Shown here: in pieces, positions 59,745-64,000 of the stretch
Layout: every line of letters begins with the position of its first letter
Numbering within the stretch: position 1 is the stretch's first letter
Assembly: GCF_024495425.1 (NCBI RefSeq)
Contig: NZ_JANHJR010000001.1
Location: 1,178,001-1,242,000 of the forward strand
Reading direction: 5' to 3'
Source of the DNA: Haloarchaeobius litoreus
GTDB lineage: Archaea > Halobacteriota > Halobacteria > Halobacteriales > Natrialbaceae
Length of the DNA: 64,000 bases
Translations under genes and position numbers: made by a program
The notes under the pieces: generated by a model
The model's input: the letters and a program-made list of their open reading frames with translations, nothing else
Databases searched by the model: none
What the model was told of the DNA's origin: nothing

Positions 59745-60902
59745 ATGAGCGGAAACCAGATAGGCGCTCCCGGTACCGGAATCTCCAGACGGCGGTTCAT
59801 GGCGGCCACGGGAACCACGGGACTCGCGGCCGCGGCAGGCTGCATGACGGCGACGACCACCCCCTCCACGCGGCAGGTGGACCCCGGTGCAGCGACGCAG
59901 AACCGGGCGACGCAGGACCTCCCGACGACGAGCAAGCCGGAGGTCGTCGACCTGGACGAGCGGGGCCACGAGGTCACGCTGAAGCCCGTGCAGGCACGCC
60001 ACGACATGCACCCCCTCGAGACGATGGGCGGCCCCGTCGGCCTCCCGACGACGTGGGCGTTCGCGGCCGACGACGGCGACCCGAGCGTCCCGGCACCCAT
60101 CCTCCGCTGTACGGAGGGTGCGGAGCTCGAGATCACGCTCGACAACACCGACGCCGACGCCCCGCACACGCTGCACTTCCACGGCGTCCAGAAGACCTGG
60201 GAGAACGACGGCGTGCCGACGACGACCGGAATCACGGTGATGCCCGGCGAGACGCACACGTACACCATCCCCGCGAACGTGGCCGGCACGCACCTCTACC
60301 ACTGCCACTACCAGACCCCCATGCACATGGAGATGGGGATGTTCGGCATCCTCCGGGTCGACCCCGAGGGATACGAGGAGGCCGATAAGGAGTACTTCAT
60401 GACCGTCAAGGAGTGGGACACCCGCCTCGCCCGACAGCACGCCGGCGAGGACGTCCAGTTCGACCTGACGAACCGTCGTCCCGACGCGTTCACGGTCAAC
60501 GGGAAGTGTGCGCCCCGCACGCTCCACCCCGAGGAGGGCTCGCCGATACTCGTCGACCAGGGCGACACCGTCCGCATCCACTGGGTCAACGGGGGGTTCA
60601 TGAGCCACCCGCTGCACATCCACAACCACCGGTTCAAGGTGGTCGAGAAGGACGGCGCGGAGTACCCCGAGGGGATGCAGTTCAAGCAGGACGTGCTGAA
60701 CGTCGCACCCGCCGAGCGGTACACCATCGAGTTCGAGGCGGACTCCGACCCCGGTATCTACCTGATGCACTGTCACAAGGTCGACCACGTCCGCAACGGC
60801 TCGACCTACCCCGGCGGGATGCTCTCGGGCATCGTCTACACGGAGGCGATGAATACGGAGATCTTCGCGAACCTGATGGAGTACGCGGGATACGAGGGCT
60901 GA
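59745..60902 (+). CDS. Multicopper oxidase
   Basis: The 385-residue protein starts with a twin-arginine signal (SRRRFMAATGTTGLAAAAGC) ending in a lipobox-like Cys. The copper sites are visible: HTLHFHGV (about 142-149), HLYHCHYQTPMHM (about 185-197), HPLHIHNHRF (about 287-296) and LMHCHKVDH with a Met in GGM (about 341-360). It oxidises a substrate by single electrons and reduces O2 to water. The two-domain size is smaller than laccase. It is followed by the halocyanin gene after 4 bp, so the pair is co-translated; the halocyanin may be a donor. Confidence 0.93.
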   Translation: MSGNQIGAPGTGISRRRFMAATGTTGLAAAAGCMTATTTPSTRQVDPGAATQNRATQDLPTTSKPEVVDLDERGHEVTLKPVQARHDMHPLETMGGPVGLPTTWAFAADDGDPSVPAPILRCTEGAELEITLDNTDADAPHTLHFHGVQKTWENDGVPTTTGITVMPGETHTYTIPANVAGTHLYHCHYQTPMHMEMGMFGILRVDPEGYEEADKEYFMTVKEWDTRLARQHAGEDVQFDLTNRRPDAFTVNGKCAPRTLHPEEGSPILVDQGDTVRIHWVNGGFMSHPLHIHNHRFKVVEKDGAEYPEGMQFKQDVLNVAPAERYTIEFEADSDPGIYLMHCHKVDHVRNGSTYPGGMLSGIVYTEAMNTEIFANLMEYAGYEG

Positions 60903-60906
60903 GACC

Positions 60907-61878
60907 ATGCGACGACGCCAGTTCATGGCCGCGGCCGGCACCGTCGCCCTCGGGACGGCGGCGACGGGGCTTGCCGCCGGCCAGCAGGAAGAGGAGGTAT
61001 CGCTCGTCGACTGGTTCGACGGCGTGGGGAACGTCGACGGGCTGGTCGACCGGACCGGCGAGTCCGAGGTGACGATCACGGTCGGGTCCCAGGGCAACGG
61101 CGGCGCGTTCGCGTTCGACCCGCCGGCGGTCCGCATCGACCCCGGGACGACGGTGGTCTGGGAGTGGTCCGGTAACGGCGGCGTCCACGACGTGGCCGCG
61201 GAGGACGGCAGCTTCGCCTCCGAGATGAAGGGCGAGGACGGCGCGACGTACGAGCGCACGTTCGAGGAGACCGGTGTCGTCCGGTACGCCTGCAACCCGC
61301 ACAAGAGCATGGGGATGCGGGCCGCGCTCGTCGTCGGCGACGTCTCGGTCACGCTGACCGCGGGCTCGGCGACGGGGACCAGCACCGGCAGCGAGGAGCA
61401 GGCACCGACCGGCCCGACGTTCGACGGCTGGCTGGAAGGCGTCGAGAACTACCGGGGCATCGTCGACAAGCGTGGGCAGGACACCGTGATGGTCTCCGTC
61501 GGCGCGCAGGGCAACGGCGGCCCGTACGCCTTCGACCCGCCCGCCATCCGTGTCGACCCCGGGACGACGGTGGTCTGGGAGTGGGCCGGCACGGAGGGTC
61601 CCTACAGCGTGGTCGACGACGCGCTCGGCTTCGCGAGCGAGCACACGACCGACGTGGGCAACCGCTACGCGATGGAGTTCTCGGGCTCGGGCCTGAGCAA
61701 GTACTACTGCGAGGACTACAAGGACCGCGGGATGCGCGGGGTCGTCCTCGTCGGTGACGGTCCGACGGAGGTCATGTCGAAGTCCGCGCTTGCGGCGGGC
61801 GGCGGCCTGCTCGCGCTCGTCTCGGCCCCGATGCTGTTCGGCCTGCGCGAGCACGTCCGGGACACGACGCAGGAGTAG
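60907..61878 (+). CDS. Two-domain halocyanin with degenerate second copper site
   Basis: The 323-residue protein has a twin-arginine signal (MRRRQFMAAAGTVALGTAAT). Domain 1 (about 40-145) keeps a full type-1 site: GVHDV (His), CNPHKSMGM (Cys, His, Met). Domain 2 (about 175-280) has the same fold but GPYSVV and CEDYKDRGM: both His are Tyr, while Cys and Met remain. A C-terminal hydrophobic helix (about 290-310) anchors it. It should carry electrons through domain 1 only. It begins 4 bp after the multicopper oxidase. Confidence 0.92.
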   Translation: MRRRQFMAAAGTVALGTAATGLAAGQQEEEVSLVDWFDGVGNVDGLVDRTGESEVTITVGSQGNGGAFAFDPPAVRIDPGTTVVWEWSGNGGVHDVAAEDGSFASEMKGEDGATYERTFEETGVVRYACNPHKSMGMRAALVVGDVSVTLTAGSATGTSTGSEEQAPTGPTFDGWLEGVENYRGIVDKRGQDTVMVSVGAQGNGGPYAFDPPAIRVDPGTTVVWEWAGTEGPYSVVDDALGFASEHTTDVGNRYAMEFSGSGLSKYYCEDYKDRGMRGVVLVGDGPTEVMSKSALAAGGGLLALVSAPMLFGLREHVRDTTQE

Positions 61879-61892
61879 TCCCAGGACCGCTC

Positions 61893-61897
61893 TTTTT
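61893..61897 (+). terminator. T-tract after the halocyanin gene
   Basis: Five T on the plus strand 15 nt after the stop of the two-gene unit. Confidence 0.4.
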
Positions 61898-62082
61898 CGA
61901 CCGCTATCGCTGTTCGGCCGGCTCACAGCGCGTGCTGCGGGTAGCCTCACGACGAACCCGGACCGTGTCCGTTGGTATCAGGCACCACACTGATGGGTCG
62001 TGGTCGTGAAGCAGGCACCGACACAGCATGCATCAGTACGGGTCCGCGGCGTCCGAGGCCGGCGAGGGGTGGGGATGAGTTC

Positions 62083-62700
62083 ATGGAGCGCACTCTGGAC
62101 CTGCGTTCGGGCGAGTACAGGTTCGAGCCCGCGGACTGGCGCTCCGACGCCGGGCAGGTGCTCGGGAACGTCGGGTCGGGGAGCGAGGACGGCGAGCCGA
62201 TGTGGCACCTGCACGATGTCGTCCGGGCGGACGGCCGGACGGTACTGGAGGTCCTCGATGACCGTCGGGGGATGGCGGGGATGCTGGACACGACGGGCCA
62301 GCAGTTCCTCTTCAGGAGGCCTGGGGGCGAACCGGTCATGGCGTACGAACACGAGGGCGGCCTGACGGCGAAGGGAGCGACGCTTCGAGCGGCAGGCACC
62401 GACGAGCGGCTCGGCTCCTGGGAGAAAACCGGGCGGTTCTTCGGGGACTGGGAGCTGACCGACCGTGACGGACGACACGTGGCGACCGCGTCGCGGGAGT
62501 GGTCCCTCTCGGACCTATTCTACCCAGTGTTCGCCATGACATCGAGCGCCGGCCACGACATCGGGGCGCTCGACCTGGCCCAGTCGGGGCTGTTCTACAG
62601 CGCGGCCGTGACACTCTCCCCATCGGAGATCCAGCCGGAACTGCACCTCGCGTTCGCCTACGGCATCTTCCGGGCCTACGCCATCCGCCGGGAGACGTGA
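62083..62700 (+). CDS. Tubby/LURP-one-like beta-barrel protein (tentative)
   Basis: The 205-residue protein starts MERTLDLRSGEYRFEPADWR. Repeated beta-strand pairs (GRTVLEVLDDRRGMAG, GEPVMAYEHEGGLTAKGA, RFFGDWELTDRDGRHVATAS) suggest a closed barrel of the tubby/LURP-one/scramblase type, ending with a hydrophobic helix (FYSAAVTLS, LHLAFAYGIF). This is a structural guess from pattern only. I used the ATG at 62083, since the residues before it are Gly/Arg-rich and not typical. Confidence 0.55.
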   Translation: MERTLDLRSGEYRFEPADWRSDAGQVLGNVGSGSEDGEPMWHLHDVVRADGRTVLEVLDDRRGMAGMLDTTGQQFLFRRPGGEPVMAYEHEGGLTAKGATLRAAGTDERLGSWEKTGRFFGDWELTDRDGRHVATASREWSLSDLFYPVFAMTSSAGHDIGALDLAQSGLFYSAAVTLSPSEIQPELHLAFAYGIFRAYAIRRET

Positions 62701-63081
62701 CTGCAACGAAGGGAGCCATTTCATATAGCATTATACGATTCATCTGTTGGGTGCTGGCCACCCGACCGCGGCCACAATTGTTGGATTACGAACTAGTACG
62801 GCGGCCGAGAACCCGGTCTGGACCACGGGGCGGCGACCGGACCGTGGGAGGCTCTCACACCCCGACCGAAGCTTGAAGTGCCGGCCCAGCGACACCCGTG
62901 TACGGCCACGATGGAGACCCTATCCACTTTCTGAGGCGGACTCGGACGCCGACCCCGCGAGGGTTGGGTCGCGAGCCCGCAGGCTGCTGGACCGCCAGCG
63001 GCGTCTCCGTCGTGCGATCTCCGACGCCAAGCTGTCGCTCGTGACGCGCGACGCCGCAGAACCACCACGCCAGATTCACAT
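62701..63081. other. Intergenic region before hflX
   Basis: No gene is seen in these 381 bp. It opens with an AT-rich patch (tttcatatagcattatacg, about 62719-62738) that could hold a promoter or the end of the upstream transcript. The rest is GC-rich without a clean frame. Confidence 0.4.
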
Positions 63082-64000
63082 ATGTCACGACGGACAGTAC
63101 TCGCAGCACGAACCACAGACGAACGACCCGACACGAACGAGATCCGCGCACTCGCAGAATCCGCGGGCCACGAGGTCGTCGCAGAGCACACCCAGACCCG
63201 CCCGGAGGACGCCACGTTCGACCTCGGCCGCGGGAAGGTCGACGAGGTCGCCGAGAGCATCCGCGAACACGACGCCCGCCTCGTCGTCGTGGACAACGAA
63301 CTCACGCCATCGCAGTTCTTCGCGTGGACCGACCGACTCCCCGACGGCGTCGAGGTACGGGACCGCTTCCGGCTCGTCCTCGACATCTTCGAGGCCCGCG
63401 CGAGCACCCGGCGGGCGACTCTCCAGGTCGAGCTCGCGCGACTCCAGCACGAGCTCCACCGTCGCCGCGAGGTACAGGGTCGGGACACGGAGTACAAGGG
63501 CTTCCCCACGCACGACCCCGAGGGCGAGTGGATCCGGGAGGTGAAGCTCAGAATCGACCGGGTCCAGAACCGATTGGACGAGCTCCCCGAGGAGGGCGAC
63601 GAGAACCGAGCGCGAAAACACGACGCCGGCTTCGACTTCGTCGCGCTCGCGGGCTACACGAACGCGGGGAAGTCGACCCTGCTGCACCGGCTCGCGGACG
63701 ACCTGTCGCTCGAGGACCTCGGGACCGGGCCGAACGACCTCGCCGAGACCGTGAACGTCGAGGACCGCCTGTTCGAGACGCTCGACACGACGACGCGCCG
63801 GTGTACCGTCGACGGCCGCCGACTACTCGTCTCCGACACGGTCGGGTTCATCCGCGACCTGCCCCACGACCTCGTCGAGGCGTTCCGGTCGACGCTCGTC
63901 GAGGCGCGGGAGGCCGACGTGGTCGTCCTCGTCGCGGACGCGAGCAAGCCCGTGGACGCACTGCGCGAGCGTGTTCGGACGGTGCTCGACGAGGTCGGCG
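63082..64000 (+). CDS. hflX: GTPase HflX (cut by window edge)
   Basis: The first 306 residues are visible. The N-terminal HflX domain carries FDLGRGKVDEVAESI (about 46-60) and VRDRFRLVLDIFEARASTRR (about 92-111), the hallmark segment. The GTPase domain has the P-loop GYTNAGKST (191-199) and DTVGFIRDLPH (G3, about 250). HflX binds the large ribosomal subunit and splits stalled ribosomes under stress. The glycine-rich loop of bacterial HflX (GxGE type) is replaced by EYKGFPTHDPEGEW. The gene runs past the right edge. Confidence 0.94.
   Translation, partial: MSRRTVLAARTTDERPDTNEIRALAESAGHEVVAEHTQTRPEDATFDLGRGKVDEVAESIREHDARLVVVDNELTPSQFFAWTDRLPDGVEVRDRFRLVLDIFEARASTRRATLQVELARLQHELHRRREVQGRDTEYKGFPTHDPEGEWIREVKLRIDRVQNRLDELPEEGDENRARKHDAGFDFVALAGYTNAGKSTLLHRLADDLSLEDLGTGPNDLAETVNVEDRLFETLDTTTRRCTVDGRRLLVSDTVGFIRDLPHDLVEAFRSTLVEAREADVVVLVADASKPVDALRERVRTVLDEVG

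Overview
The window is chromosomal DNA from a haloarchaeon (class Halobacteria). The support is high GC with a strong G/C bias at third codon positions, very acidic proteins (Asp/Glu-rich linkers throughout), many starts 25-35 nt downstream of a TATA-like box (leaderless mRNAs), twin-arginine lipoproteins with type-1 copper domains (halocyanins), a type III RuBisCO, ribosomal protein L10e and a tRNA-Glu. I cannot name the species. No CRISPR array, intact insertion sequence or rRNA was seen.

Layout. 1-9.7 kb: small housekeeping genes (UPF0058, PurA, Trm112-like), a large coiled-coil protein, and the pair CbiX plus DR2241-like Fe-S protein. 9.8-17.5 kb: aldo/keto reductase, DNA polymerase IV, a membrane J-domain protein, a uracil-DNA glycosylase, an AhpD-like protein, and a regulator/chaperone pair that resembles a copper module but lacks the metal-binding residues. 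An AT-richer stretch with small membrane proteins follows. 17.7-27.6 kb: aspartoacylase-like enzyme, halocyanin, MscS channel, acyl-CoA dehydrogenase, cold-shock protein, methyltransferase, RuBisCO, a HAD phosphatase and a sugar dehydrogenase-like oxidoreductase. 27.7-34.0 kb: a tandem set of very acidic proteins, three of which share an N-terminal domain. 34.0-38.8 kb: succinyl-CoA synthetase, a cupin and a membrane histidine kinase.

38.8-49.2 kb holds the most interesting locus. Reading leftward it encodes three large SipW-type secreted proteins (two carrying an inserted von Willebrand A domain), two further exported proteins, a SipW-like signal peptidase with a long acidic tail, and an Asn/Ser/Thr-rich repeat protein. 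The last four overlap by 4-11 nt. Each of the first three genes is preceded by a short RNA-like element made of a 7-bp outer stem plus a tRNA T-arm look-alike (5-bp stem, 7-nt TTCGACT loop), then a C4/G4-6 hairpin, then the start codon. The outer stem sequence differs between copies but stays paired, so the structure itself appears to be conserved. A fourth copy stands without a gene. A divergent winged-helix/two-TM regulator starts the opposite way from the same intergenic region and has its own structured G-rich leader. A paralogous regulator lies 5 kb further on.

49.4-64 kb: a PLP decarboxylase, a cupin and a frameshifted relative, L10e, an alpha/beta hydrolase, tRNA-Glu, a fumarylacetoacetase-family enzyme, and an exported redox group (gluconate-dehydrogenase-like small subunit, GMC oxidoreductase, multicopper oxidase, two-domain halocyanin). 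The window ends inside hflX.
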